DNA from: Streptomyces alfalfae | Lineage (GTDB): Bacteria; Actinomycetota; Actinomycetes; Streptomycetales; Streptomycetaceae | DNA length: 64,000 bases | Direction of reading: 5' to 3' | Assembly: GCF_004127445.1 (NCBI RefSeq) | Contig: NZ_QEXM01000057.1 | Location: 372,001-436,000 of the forward strand | Part shown: one piece after another, positions 49,488 to 58,201 of the stretch | Position numbering within the stretch: the first letter of the stretch is position 1 | Layout: each line of letters starts with the position of its first letter | Notes under the pieces: model-generated | Told to the model about the DNA's origin: nothing | The model's database searches: none | Seen by the model: only the letters and a program-made list of their open reading frames with translations | Position numbers and translations under genes: made by a program

Positions 49488-50351
49488 ATGGCACACGAGA
49501 CCGCCCGTGAATGGGAGTTCACCGACGACCGGGACCATCTGGTGAGGGCGCCCGGACGTCCCGCTCGCCTCGTCGCCTACTTGCCGACCGGCGCGGCACT
49601 GCACGACCACGGCATACGCCCGCTCGGCGTCTTCGGTTCCGCGCACGACGACCCGGCGGCGCCGGACCCCGCCAAATCGGGGGACCTGCCCCTGGCGGAC
49701 GTCCCCTACTTCGGAGCCGGGCCCGCACTGGACACCGAGGCGCTGCTCGGCGCGGAGCCCGACCTGGTCGTCGCCCTCACCTACGGCGGCGGTCAGGTCT
49801 ACGGCATCGATCCGGAGGCCGCCAAACACCTGGAGGAGCGGGTGCCGCTCGTCGTGCTCGACGTCGGCCGCGGCCGCAGCCTCGCCGGTGTCAGAGGGCG
49901 CGTCACGGCCCTCGCCCGCAGCCTGGGCGCTCCCGCACAGCCCGACGCGGACCAGGAACTCGCGGTCGCGGAGGGCAGGCTGAGCGAGGCCGCGGCCGGT
50001 CGGGTACGGCCGCGTGTGCTCGCCCTCTCCCCGGCGGGTCCCGACTCCGTCCATCTGGCGAGGCCCGACGCCTGGCCCGACCTGGCCGCGCTCGCCGGTC
50101 TCGGCGTCGGGCTCGTGGACCCGGCGTCGGGGCAGGGCGGCAACTGGACCACGACGACATGGGCCGAGGCCGCCGCCCTCGAACCCGATCTCGTGCTCAC
50201 CGACGTGCGCGGCAACGCGGCCGAACTCGGCGACGCCCTGGGGCCGGGCGTCCGGTCCCTGCCCTGGAACCCCGAACTGCCGCCCAGCGCCCGCCAACAG
50301 GCCCGCTTCTGCGCCGCGCTCACCGAAGCGCTGGAGACCGTGAAGCCCTGA
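49488..50351 (+). CDS. signal-less ABC-type metal/siderophore-binding-like protein
   Basis: A 287-residue protein with a TroA/BtuF-like binding fold (RPARLVAYLPTGAALHDHGI, EALLGAEPDLVVALTYGG, WAEAAALEPDLVLTDVRGN). No signal peptide or lipobox: it begins MAHETAREWEFTDDRDHLV. The ATG follows GCAGGAGGAG. Solute-binding proteins of siderophore importers are normally lipoproteins, so this version stays in the cytoplasm. It has no permease or ATPase neighbours. It could be a cytoplasmic metal- or siderophore-binding protein; function is inferred only from fold. Confidence 0.75.
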   Translation: MAHETAREWEFTDDRDHLVRAPGRPARLVAYLPTGAALHDHGIRPLGVFGSAHDDPAAPDPAKSGDLPLADVPYFGAGPALDTEALLGAEPDLVVALTYGGGQVYGIDPEAAKHLEERVPLVVLDVGRGRSLAGVRGRVTALARSLGAPAQPDADQELAVAEGRLSEAAAGRVRPRVLALSPAGPDSVHLARPDAWPDLAALAGLGVGLVDPASGQGGNWTTTTWAEAAALEPDLVLTDVRGNAAELGDALGPGVRSLPWNPELPPSARQQARFCAALTEALETVKP

Positions 50352-50384
50352 CGGGCACCGGGCCGGGACCGCAGGGCCGCCGCG

Positions 50385-51074
50385 CTACTCGTCCCAGGGA
50401 GAGTCCTGGATCACCCGTACGAAGTCGCCCCGAGTGAAGCCGGGCACGAAGTGCTCCAGGACATCGGCCTTCACATTGCCGAACGTCGTCTCCGGCTTCG
50501 GCGCGATCCCGTCCGTGAACGCCTTCAGGATGCGTCGCTTGAAGTCGGGACGCGGATGCAGCGCGGTGATCTCGGCGCGGTCGTCCGCGCTGACGTCGTG
50601 GAATCCGATGCCGAGCACGTCGTACTCGACCCCGGCGGTCACCAGGGCCACCTCCGCTTCCATGTGCTCGGGGACGCCGGGGGTGGTGTGCAGCGCGATG
50701 GCCGTCCAGACGCGCCGCACACCGTCCTCCGGCACGCCCCTGCTCTCCAGGAAGCGGCGGGCCTCGTCGGCGCCGTCGACCTCGAAGCGGCGCCCACTGG
50801 AGCGGAAGCGTTCGCCGAGGCCGAGGTCGTGGAACATGGCGCCGATGTACAGCAGCTCGGGGTCGAAGTCGAGGCCGCGGTTGCGGCCCTGGAGGCTGCC
50901 GAACCAGTAGACGCGGCGGGAGTGGTGGTAGATCAAGTCGTCCGTGACGTCGCGGACGAGTTCGGTCGCCTCGGCCGCCAGCTCGGTGTCAGGAACGGAG
51001 ACTCCCGCCGCGGAGGAGGCGGGGGAGGAGAAGGGCGCGGGGGAGGAGGAAGCGGAGGGTGGCTGGGCGTTCAT
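50385..51074 (-). CDS. HD-domain metal-dependent phosphohydrolase
   Basis: A 229-residue HD-superfamily protein. H and the HD pair lie in HHSRRVYWFG and AMFHDLGLG, with further metal ligands in ALHTTPGVPEH and the YDVLGIGFHDVS region. The N-terminal 25 residues are Ser/Pro/Ala-rich and disordered. It resembles the cyanamide-hydratase/HDIG-like small HD proteins. The ATG at 51074 is preferred. It lies opposite the GlxA-like regulator with two clusters of tandem repeats between them. Confidence 0.85.
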   Translation of the reverse strand: MNAQPPSASSSPAPFSSPASSAAGVSVPDTELAAEATELVRDVTDDLIYHHSRRVYWFGSLQGRNRGLDFDPELLYIGAMFHDLGLGERFRSSGRRFEVDGADEARRFLESRGVPEDGVRRVWTAIALHTTPGVPEHMEAEVALVTAGVEYDVLGIGFHDVSADDRAEITALHPRPDFKRRILKAFTDGIAPKPETTFGNVKADVLEHFVPGFTRGDFVRVIQDSPWDE

Positions 51075-51113
51075 CGGGCGGCTCCTGTCGATCGGCCGAG
51101 CGGCACTCGGGCC

Positions 51114-51181
51114 TGCGGCTGCGTGAGACCTGCTGCTGGATGAGGTCTGCTGCTGGGTGGGACCTGCGACTGCGTGAGGCC
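51114..51181. repeat. four 17-bp tandem repeats
   Basis: Four degenerate copies (starting 51114, 51131, 51148 and 51165) of a TGCTGCTGGGTGGGACC-like unit lie just upstream of the HD-domain gene. They overlap no gene. Confidence 0.75.
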
Positions 51182-51253
51182 TGACGCGTCCAGGCCCGCT
51201 GCACTCAAGCCTGGGGCAGGGGGCTCGCGCCCGCCATGTCCCCAGGGACAGGA

Positions 51254-51298
51254 ACCCCACAGATCCGGACCCCACAGATCCGGACACCGTGGATCCGG
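51254..51298. repeat. three 15-bp tandem repeats
   Basis: ACCCCACAGATCCGG at 51254-51268 and 51269-51283 is exact, and a third degenerate copy (51284-51298) follows. They are 27 bp before the GlxA-like start, so could be operators or a variable minisatellite. Confidence 0.75.
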
Positions 51299-51324
51299 AG
51301 GTGCCCGCCGCCTACGCTGAGGCC

Positions 51325-52323
51325 ATGCGCCGACCCCAGCCCGCCCACGACGTCCTCGTCCTGGCCTTCGACGGCGTCCGTCTCCTCGACGTGGCCGCCC
51401 CGCTGGAGGTCTTCCACACGGCGGCCCGCACCACCGGCGCCTACCGGGTGCGGGTCTGTACGCCGGACGGACGTGACGTCACGACCTCCACCGGGCTGCG
51501 CATCGCCGCGGACGTGTCGGCCGCCGACGTCGGCCGGACGGACACGCTCGTCGTCCCCGGCCCCGCCGACCTGCGCCTCCTCGACGAACGCCCCGCACTC
51601 GTGGAACTGGTGGCCCGGCTCGCCCCCGGCGCGGGCCGGGTGGCGTCGGTGTGCACCGGGGCGTTCGCCCTCGCGGCGGCCGGACTGCTGCGGGGCCGCA
51701 GGGCGACCACGCACTGGGAGTACGCCGACGACCTGGCCCGCGCCCATCCCGACGTGACCGTCACGCCGGACGCCATCTACGTCCAGGACGGCCCGGTCCT
51801 GACCTCGGCGGGCGTCACCGCGGGCATCGACGTGTGCCTCGCGCTCGTCGAAGAGGACCACGGCCCCGACGAGGCCCGCCGGGTCGCCCGCGACCTGGTC
51901 GTCTTCCTCCAGCGCCCCGGCGGCCAGTCCCAGTTCTCGGCGGCGTCCCGCACCGCGACGACACGCCACCCGGTGCTGCGTCCGCTCCTCGACGCCATCG
52001 CCGCCGACCCGGCGGCCGACCACAGCCTGCGTGCGCTGGCCGCGCGGGCCGGTCTCAGCGGCCGGCACGTCTCCCGGCTCTTCGTCCAGCAGGTCGGCAG
52101 CACACCCGCCGCCCATGTGGAGCTCCTGCGCGTGGAGGCCGCCCGCATCCTGCTCGAACGCGGTGTCTCCGTCACCGACGCCGCGCACCGCAGCGGTCTG
52201 GGCAGCGACGAAACGCTCCGCAGGGCCTTCGCGCGGCACCTGGGGACGACCCCGTCCGCATACGCCGCACGCTTCCGTACGGCTCGTGGCGAACCTGATG
52301 TGGCGCGTGGCGTCGGCGCATGA
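51325..52323 (+). CDS. GlxA-family regulator (DJ-1/PfpI plus AraC HTH)
   Basis: A 332-residue regulator. The N-terminal about 170 residues form a DJ-1/PfpI-like sensor (VLVLAFDGVRLLDVAAPLEVF, SVCTGAFALAAAGLL with the nucleophile-elbow cysteine). The C-terminal about 100 residues are an AraC HTH (SLRALAARAGLSGRHVSRLF, RRAFARHLGTTPSAYAARF). The ATG at 51325 is preferred over upstream in-frame start 51289. Targets are unknown. The divergent HD-domain gene is the obvious candidate. Confidence 0.92.
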   Translation: MRRPQPAHDVLVLAFDGVRLLDVAAPLEVFHTAARTTGAYRVRVCTPDGRDVTTSTGLRIAADVSAADVGRTDTLVVPGPADLRLLDERPALVELVARLAPGAGRVASVCTGAFALAAAGLLRGRRATTHWEYADDLARAHPDVTVTPDAIYVQDGPVLTSAGVTAGIDVCLALVEEDHGPDEARRVARDLVVFLQRPGGQSQFSAASRTATTRHPVLRPLLDAIAADPAADHSLRALAARAGLSGRHVSRLFVQQVGSTPAAHVELLRVEAARILLERGVSVTDAAHRSGLGSDETLRRAFARHLGTTPSAYAARFRTARGEPDVARGVGA

Positions 52324-52358
52324 CGCGACCGCCGCACCTGACGACCCTGCGCGGGCGT

Positions 52359-52961
52359 TCAGTCCTCCTCGGAGCGGCGTGCGCGCAGCGTCCGGACCTT
52401 GTGGAGGTTGCCGCAGTGCTCCATCGAGCACCAGCGGCGCCGGCCGGGGCGGGAGGTGTCGACGTAGACGAGGTAGCAGTTGTCGGAGGCGCACATCCGG
52501 ATGCGGTGGGAGAACGGTCCGGTCAGCAGGTCCACGGCGTCGCGCGCGACGGTGGAGAGCAGCTCGGACCCGTCGGCGGTCCCCGTCCAGACCCGCTCCC
52601 CGTCCAAAGCGATCGCCGGGGTGAGCGGCGGGCGGGCGGCGGCTTCGTTGACGGCGGCGATGTCGGCCGGGTCCGGCGTCTCGTCGAGGGCGCGGGCGGT
52701 CATCGCGCGCCACAGGGCGTCGCGCAGCCGCCGGGCGTCCGCCACCTCCGCCTCGGACACCCGCAGGTCGGGCGTGGGCGTGAGCCGCGACCGCTCGGCC
52801 CAGGCGGCGAGATCGCCGGGGGCGTGCAGCACCTCATACCGCCGGAACTCGCCGATGCCGCCGGTCGTCAGCAGTTCGAGGCAGAGCGCGCCCGGGTCGA
52901 AGCGGTACCTGGCACCGGTGTGTGAGCGCATCAGGATGCCGGGGGACGCGGATGAGGGCAT
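52359..52961 (-). CDS. CGNR zinc-finger protein (ABATE-domain type)
   Basis: A 200-residue protein. The N-terminal part is an ABATE domain (DPGALCLELLTTGG, LRDALWRAMTARAL), followed by the C-terminal CGNR zinc finger with CASDNCYLVYVD, CSMEHCGN. The family is thought to be transcriptional regulators in actinobacteria. The ATG lies at 52961; convergent with the GlxA-like gene and divergent from the PPOX gene, with 61 bp between them. Confidence 0.88.
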   Translation of the reverse strand: MPSSASPGILMRSHTGARYRFDPGALCLELLTTGGIGEFRRYEVLHAPGDLAAWAERSRLTPTPDLRVSEAEVADARRLRDALWRAMTARALDETPDPADIAAVNEAAARPPLTPAIALDGERVWTGTADGSELLSTVARDAVDLLTGPFSHRIRMCASDNCYLVYVDTSRPGRRRWCSMEHCGNLHKVRTLRARRSEED

Positions 52962-53022
52962 GTAACCAACGTTAACGGTTACGGACGGTGCCGTGGCCGG
53001 GCGGGCGGCCTAGACTCCCGCC

Positions 53023-53445
53023 ATGGACGACGCCCCCGGCACTCCCGACGCTCCCGACAACCGGGACGCACAGCTCACACGGCTCGGCAGCGGAAAGTAC
53101 CTGCTGGTCAGCAGCTACCGAAAGGACGGCACTCTGGTGCCGAGCCCGGTCTGGGTCGTCCGCGACGGGGACGCGCTCGGAATCTGGACGGTCAGTGACT
53201 CCTGGAAGGTGAAGCGCATCCGCAGACGCCCGGACGTCCTGGTCGGACCGTGCGACGTGCGGGGCAACCCCACCGGGGCGCAGGCGCCCGCGACCGCGGA
53301 GATATGCCCGCCCGAGGTGACCGCGCGCTACCGCACCCTCATCACCCGCAAGTACAAGGTCATCGGTTTCCTCACGCTGCTCGGGAGCAGGATGCGGCGC
53401 GGTCTCGACGGAACGGTCGGCATCCGCATCACCCTCACCCCCTGA
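53023..53445 (+). CDS. PPOX-class flavin/F420-dependent oxidoreductase-like protein
   Basis: A 140-residue split-barrel protein of the pyridoxamine-phosphate-oxidase-like superfamily. It has KYLLVSSYRKDGTLVPSPVWVV, WTVSDSWKVKRIRRRPDVLVG and C-terminal RITLTP. In actinobacteria such proteins often use F420H2 or bind FMN/heme. ATG 53023; the ORF is complete. Divergent from the CGNR gene, with a 61-bp gap. A terminator follows. Confidence 0.85.
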   Translation: MDDAPGTPDAPDNRDAQLTRLGSGKYLLVSSYRKDGTLVPSPVWVVRDGDALGIWTVSDSWKVKRIRRRPDVLVGPCDVRGNPTGAQAPATAEICPPEVTARYRTLITRKYKVIGFLTLLGSRMRRGLDGTVGIRITLTP

Positions 53446-53446
53446 C

Positions 53447-53480
53447 GGCCGCCGTCCACCCGGAAGACCGGACGGCGGCC
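53447..53480 (+). terminator. hairpin after the PPOX gene
   Basis: GGCCGCCGTCC (53447-53457) pairs perfectly with GGACGGCGGCC (53470-53480) over a 12-base loop, directly after the stop. Confidence 0.75.
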
Positions 53481-53571
53481 CTGCGGATCGTTGACCACGT
53501 GATGTGATCACGACGCACGAGGGGGGCGGGGGCGAACCACTCCCCGCAGGGCCGTCCCGCCGTCCCGGAGA

Positions 53572-54825
53572 TCAGGCAGGGCTGTGCTCCTGCGAGGCGT
53601 CGGCGGGACTCTGCTGCGCGGGCACGGTCGGGGTCCGCTCCTCGCCGCCCCGGGCCTCGCTCTCGCTCCAGGCCCGGGGCCGGGCCTGGGTCTGCCCCTG
53701 CGTGGTCGCCGACTGGAGGGCGTCGATGCATGCGCCGATCGCCTGGCGCAGGTCCTCCAGGCGCTCGACCATGTCGTCCTCGTAGATGTCGTCGATGTCA
53801 TCGACGTCGTCGAAGGTCAGCTCCTCGAAGACCTTCGTCGCCTTCTGCAGGCTGCTGTAGAACTTGGCGCGGCGCTCCTGCACCCGCAGCTCCGGGTTGC
53901 TCTGCACGGTCTCCGCGATGAGGTCGCGCACCGTGTCGTACGCCTCGCGCGCCCACTCGCCGGAGTCCTCGCCCTCGTCGAGTTCGTCGATGAGGGACAG
54001 GTGCCGTTCGGCCTCCTCGCGCAGCTCGGCCGGGGCCTCGATCATCTGGCCCGCAGGCGTCTTGACCTGGCCCTTCTCCACGATCTGGCGGACGTAGTCG
54101 ACGCGGTCGCCCGCCTTGGACTCGGCGGCGACGGCCTTCTTGAGATCGTCGGTGCGGACGATGTCGCGGACCAGCTCCGTGCGGAGCGCCGGGTCCTCGT
54201 CGATGCGGTCCATCAGCGCCTTGCGGGCCGCCTCCGCGGTGCCCGGGTCGGCGAGGATCGCGGCGCGCAGGGCGGTCGGGTTCTCGGCGACCTCCAGGGC
54301 CTTGGTGGGGCGGATGCCCTCGGCCTCGGCGGCCTCGGAGATCGCGTTGCCGCGCGGGGTCAGGGCGCTGGAGCGCGCGGCGTAGTACGTCGACCAGACG
54401 TCGGCGTCGGGCAGTTCCACCTCCATGCCCGGCGCGAGCGCCTCGAAGTGCGGCACCATGCCGTCGTCGGCGGCCTTGTCCCAGGCCTTGTAGTAGCGCA
54501 TGACGCGCTCGGCCGAGCATTCCGCGAGCTCCGCGAACTCCTTGGCGGAGATCTTCGGCGTCTCGCCCGCGCCCTGCCCGCCCGGCCGGACGCTGCGGGC
54601 GACCTTCAGGGCGAAGGCCCAGCCGCCGGTGCGCGCGTAGGCCCCGAAGGCGCGGGCGTCCTCGGAGATCAGACGCGCGGCGTCGGCGGACTGCCTGTCC
54701 TCCCCGGACGAGTCGGACGAGCCGGACGAGCCGGATGACGGGGAAGGCGCCCCCGCTGCCTCGGGAGAGGCCGGCTCCGCTTCATCGGGTTCCTCGGGCG
54801 ACCAGAATTCGTCGGACGGGGCCAT
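53572..54825 (-). CDS. conserved Streptomyces protein, acidic, with HTH-like segment
   Basis: A 417-residue soluble protein. A Ser/Gly/Pro-rich acidic N-terminus leads to SAKEFAELAECSAERVMRYY, which looks like an HTH. A long helical body carries charged repeats (ELREEAERHL, LRVQERRAKFYSSLQKATKVFEEL), and an acid cluster DDVDDIDDIYEDDMVERL lies before a Gln/Ser-rich tail. I do not recognise a named family; it may be a nucleoid- or DNA-associated regulator. The start could be 54825 or the in-frame ATG 54837. It faces the M13 peptidase gene across a 345-bp gap with 23-bp repeats. Confidence 0.7.
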   Translation of the reverse strand: MAPSDEFWSPEEPDEAEPASPEAAGAPSPSSGSSGSSDSSGEDRQSADAARLISEDARAFGAYARTGGWAFALKVARSVRPGGQGAGETPKISAKEFAELAECSAERVMRYYKAWDKAADDGMVPHFEALAPGMEVELPDADVWSTYYAARSSALTPRGNAISEAAEAEGIRPTKALEVAENPTALRAAILADPGTAEAARKALMDRIDEDPALRTELVRDIVRTDDLKKAVAAESKAGDRVDYVRQIVEKGQVKTPAGQMIEAPAELREEAERHLSLIDELDEGEDSGEWAREAYDTVRDLIAETVQSNPELRVQERRAKFYSSLQKATKVFEELTFDDVDDIDDIYEDDMVERLEDLRQAIGACIDALQSATTQGQTQARPRAWSESEARGGEERTPTVPAQQSPADASQEHSPA

Positions 54826-54926
54826 GGCTACGGTCACGGAAGTGCTCCCGGTGAGACAGTGGGGGGACGAGGCTGACGCGATACTTTATCGCTCCGATTG
54901 GGGCATTTCGCGGGCGCGTCACTGTC

Positions 54927-54995
54927 GCGAGCACCGGGCCGCTCCGGCCGCGAGCACCCAGCCACTCCGGCCGCGAGCACCGGGCCGCTCTGCCC
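54927..54995. repeat. three 23-bp tandem repeats
   Basis: Copies start at 54927, 54950 and 54973, each beginning GCGAGCACC and with CTCCGGCC or a variant near the end. They lie in the non-coding region 54826-55170, which otherwise shows nothing gene-like. Confidence 0.75.
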
Positions 54996-55170
54996 GCGAG
55001 GGCCAGAGCACCCCGATCGTGAGCCATGCCGCCAGCGGCCGGGCGAACCCCGTGAGGACCTCACGCGGACCTCGTGCGGGGCCCGTGGGAACCCCGCGAG
55101 CGGCCATCCGCCGTGTTCTGCCGGGCACAAGCCCTTCGTGCCGGGCTGATCGCTCGCATAGGCTGCCAGG

Positions 55171-57138
55171 ATGAGCATTCTGGATGACGCCCGCCCGGGC
55201 ATGAACCCCGACATCCGACCGCAGGACGACCTCTTCGGACACGTCAACGGCCGCTGGCTCGACACGGAGAAGATCCCGGAGGACCGCTCCAGCTGGGGCC
55301 CCTTCGTGCAGCTCGCCGACACGGCCGAGCAGCAGGTGAAGGAGATCATCCAGGACCTGGCCGACACCCCGGCCGGCGAGGGCGCCTCCGCCGAGGAGGC
55401 CCAGAAGATCGCCGCGCTGTACGCCTCCTTCATGGACGAGGAGACCATCGCCGCCCGCGGCCTCGCCCCCGCGCAGCCGCTGCTCGACGAGGTCGCCGGG
55501 CTGCGGGACGTCCGCGAGCTCGCGGCGTTCCTCGGCCGCTTCGAGCGCGTCGGCGGCTCAGGTCTCTTCGGTTCGTACATCGACTCCGACGACCGCGACT
55601 CCGACCGCTATCTCTTCAACGTCCTCCAGGGCGGCCTCGGCCTGCCCGACGAGTCGTACTACCGCGAGGAGAAGTTCGCCGAGATCCGCGAGAAGTACGT
55701 CGCCCACCTCACCGAGCTGCTCACTCTCGGCAAGCACGCCGAGCCGGAGGCCGCCGCGAAGACGGTCCTCGCACTGGAGACCCGGCTCGCCTCCGGACAC
55801 TGGGAGCGGGCGGCCACGCGTGACGTCCTGAAGACCTACAACCTCACGACGTACGACGAACTGGTCGCCCTCGCGCCCGAGTTCGACTGGCGCGGCTATG
55901 TGACCGGCCTGGGCGGCTCGGACGCCACCATCGCCGAGACGTGCGTGCGCCAGCCGTCCTACCTCTCCCACCTCTCCACGGTCCTCACCGAGGTGCCGAT
56001 CGAGCGGTGGCGGGACTGGGCGACGACACGGGTCCTGCGCGCCTGCGCCCCGTACCTGCCGGACGAGTTCGTGCGCGTCAACTTCGAGTTCTACGGACGC
56101 ACCCTCAACGGCACGCCCGAGCTGCGCGCCCGCTGGAAGCGCGCCGTCTCCTTCGTCGAGGGCGCCATGGGCGAGGCCGTCGGCAAGGAGTACGTGGCAC
56201 GGCACTTCCCGCCGTCCTCCAAGGCGATGATGGACGACCTGGTGGCCAACCTCCTGGAGGCCTACCGGCAGTCCATCGCCCGCCTCGACTGGATGACGGA
56301 CGAGACGAAGGAGCGGGCGTACGAGAAGCTCGCGACCTTCCGGCCGAAGATCGGCTACCCCGACACCTTCCGCGACTACTCCGCGCTCCGGGTCAGCTCC
56401 GACGACCTGCTCGGCAACGCGCAGGCGGCGGCCGCCTTCGAGTCGGACCGCGAGCTCGCGAAGATCGGCTCGCCGGTCGACCGCGACGAGTGGTTCATGC
56501 TGCCGCAGACGGTGAACGCGTACTACAACCCGGGCACCAACGAGATCTGCTTCCCCGCGGGCATCCTGCAGAAGCCGTTCTTCTCGCCCGACGCCGACCC
56601 TGCGGAGAACTACGGCGGCATCGGCTCGGTCATCGGCCACGAGATCGGCCACGGCTTCGACGACCAGGGCGCGCAGTACGACGGCGCGGGCAACCTCAAC
56701 GACTGGTGGACCGCCGCCGACAAGACCGCGTTCGAGGCGAAGTCGAAGGCGTTGATCGAGCAGTACGACGCCTTCTCGCCCCGCAACCTGCCCGGCGAGC
56801 ACGTCAACGGCTCACTGACGGTCGGCGAGAACATCGGTGACCTCGGCGGCCTGACCATCGGGCACACGGCGTACCTCATCGCGCTCGACGGAGCGCCGAT
56901 GCCGCGCGACGAGGACGGCACCACCGGCTCCCAGCGACTCTTCATGAACTGGTCGTACTGCTGGCGCACCAAGCGCCGCAAGGAGCAGGAGCAGCAGTAC
57001 CTCACGATCGACCCGCACTCCCCGCCGGAGTTCCGCGCCAACATCGTCCGCAACCTCGACGAGTTCCACGAGGCGTTCGGCACGGTGAAGGGCGACGGGC
57101 TGTGGCTGGACCCGGAGGATCGGGTCCGGATCTGGTGA
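55171..57138 (+). CDS. pepO: M13-family zinc metallopeptidase
   Basis: A 655-residue neprilysin-family peptidase without signal peptide. The zinc site is HEIGHGFDDQG at about residue 490, the third ligand Glu lies in ENIGDLGG near residue 553, and a substrate-binding NAYYNPGTNEICFPAGI is upstream. The length matches cytoplasmic/secreted bacterial M13 enzymes. It starts MSILDDARPGMNPDIRPQDDLFGHVNG. It likely degrades peptides inside the cell. ATG 55171. A large perfect hairpin follows the gene. Confidence 0.94.
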   Translation: MSILDDARPGMNPDIRPQDDLFGHVNGRWLDTEKIPEDRSSWGPFVQLADTAEQQVKEIIQDLADTPAGEGASAEEAQKIAALYASFMDEETIAARGLAPAQPLLDEVAGLRDVRELAAFLGRFERVGGSGLFGSYIDSDDRDSDRYLFNVLQGGLGLPDESYYREEKFAEIREKYVAHLTELLTLGKHAEPEAAAKTVLALETRLASGHWERAATRDVLKTYNLTTYDELVALAPEFDWRGYVTGLGGSDATIAETCVRQPSYLSHLSTVLTEVPIERWRDWATTRVLRACAPYLPDEFVRVNFEFYGRTLNGTPELRARWKRAVSFVEGAMGEAVGKEYVARHFPPSSKAMMDDLVANLLEAYRQSIARLDWMTDETKERAYEKLATFRPKIGYPDTFRDYSALRVSSDDLLGNAQAAAAFESDRELAKIGSPVDRDEWFMLPQTVNAYYNPGTNEICFPAGILQKPFFSPDADPAENYGGIGSVIGHEIGHGFDDQGAQYDGAGNLNDWWTAADKTAFEAKSKALIEQYDAFSPRNLPGEHVNGSLTVGENIGDLGGLTIGHTAYLIALDGAPMPRDEDGTTGSQRLFMNWSYCWRTKRRKEQEQQYLTIDPHSPPEFRANIVRNLDEFHEAFGTVKGDGLWLDPEDRVRIW

Positions 57139-57209
57139 GCCGAACCGAACCGATCGGCCGCTTGGCCGGAGGGTCATGTGGTCGGTGGGTCGGCAGGTCA
57201 GTAGAGGGG

Positions 57210-57254
57210 CGGCCGGGCCGGGGAGGGGTGCGGTTGCCCTCCCCGGCCCGGCCG
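57210..57254. terminator. 18-bp perfect-stem hairpin
   Basis: CGGCCGGGCCGGGGAGGG (57210-57227) pairs perfectly with the complementary stretch at 57237-57254, over a 9-base loop. It lies in the 299-bp gap between the M13 and TetR genes and can act in both directions; the rest of the gap shows nothing. Confidence 0.8.
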
Positions 57255-57437
57255 TTCCGTTCGGTCGCCGTCGCCGGCCACGGCCTCGTAGAGCGCGGCA
57301 TCAGCGAGCCGCCCGGTGGCCGAGCAAGCGGTCCTGCCGGGAGAGAGCCGTTCGCGCGGCACCGCGTCTCGCTCCACTCGATCCCTGCGGCGCCAGCCAC
57401 CAGCGTGCGAGCCGCCCGTGCGGGCTAGGCGGCGGGA

Positions 57438-58022
57438 TCAGGGCCGCCGCAGGGTGGCGCGGGTGAGGGCGGTGACCCCCGCGCGGATGTGGTCCGGGGA
57501 AGTGCCATGCGTGGTGAGGTGTTCGATCAGGTCGCTGCGCACGGCGGCCAGCAGCGCGTGTGCCAGGAAGGCGGCGTCGCGCTCGCCGCGGGCCTCGGTG
57601 AGCAGCGCGGTGAGTTCGGCGTGCCACAGCTCGTAGGTGTCGTTGTCGTACGGGCTGCCCCGGCCGGCGCTCTCCAGGGCGAGCATCAGAGGACGCGTGT
57701 CGAGCTTCAGGGTGAGCAGGGCGTCCAGGAGGGCGAGGGCGCGTGCGTCGGCGGGCGCGCCGGGGCCCAGCGGCGGAGGACCGGCGACGACGTCGGCCCG
57801 AAGCTGTTCGGTGCGCCGCTCCACGAGCGCCTTGACGAGCCCGAGGCGGTCGCCGAACCGGCGGAACAACGTGCCTTTGCCGACCCCGGCGGCCACCGCG
57901 ATGTCGTCCATGGACACGCGCTCCGGGTCACCGTGCGCGCCGAACAACTCCTCCGCGGCGGCCAGTACGGCCTCGCGGTTGCGCTGGGCGTCGGCCCGCT
58001 CCTTGCGAGGGGGTGGGGGCAC
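57438..58022 (-). CDS. TetR-family regulator of the NTF2/NmrA operon
   Basis: A 194-residue TetR. The HTH segment is IAVAAGVGKGTLFRRFGDRL at about residues 41-60. GTG 58022 is the start. The ligand domain contains LLALLTLKLDTRPLMLALE-like helices. It diverges from an SnoaL/NmrA pair. Two palindromes of the form CGGAC-N-GTCCG lie in the intergenic region, consistent with repression of both directions. The ligand is unknown; quinones or electrophiles are common for this pair. Confidence 0.92.
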   Translation of the reverse strand: MPPPPRKERADAQRNREAVLAAAEELFGAHGDPERVSMDDIAVAAGVGKGTLFRRFGDRLGLVKALVERRTEQLRADVVAGPPPLGPGAPADARALALLDALLTLKLDTRPLMLALESAGRGSPYDNDTYELWHAELTALLTEARGERDAAFLAHALLAAVRSDLIEHLTTHGTSPDHIRAGVTALTRATLRRP

Positions 58023-58061
58023 GGGTTCCTCCGGGGCAGTGGGCAGCGGGGATTGCGAAAG

Positions 58062-58076
58062 CGGACTAGCGGTCCG
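58062..58076. promoter_or_regulatory. TetR operator 1
   Basis: CGGACTAGCGGTCCG is a 6-3-6 inverted repeat with one mismatch, 40 bp from the TetR start. It is one of two copies in the divergent region. Confidence 0.7.
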
Positions 58077-58082
58077 TATAGT

Positions 58083-58120
58083 CGGGCTAGATGCGGACCG
58101 CTGGTCCGTATATTAGCCCG
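58083..58120. promoter_or_regulatory. TetR operator 2, nested palindrome
   Basis: The core CGGACCGCTGGTCCG (58094-58108) is a perfect 6-3-6 inverted repeat. Outer arms CGGGCTA (58083-58089) and TAGCCCG (58114-58120) are complementary too and share nearly the same centre. With operator 1 the centres are 32 bp apart. Confidence 0.75.
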
Positions 58121-58201
58121 CCGCGCGGTGTGGCGCTGGGCCGAGCCCTCGCGGCCCCGCCCGCCACTCCTCACCCCTACGCCGAAAGGCACCGCACTGC
58201 C

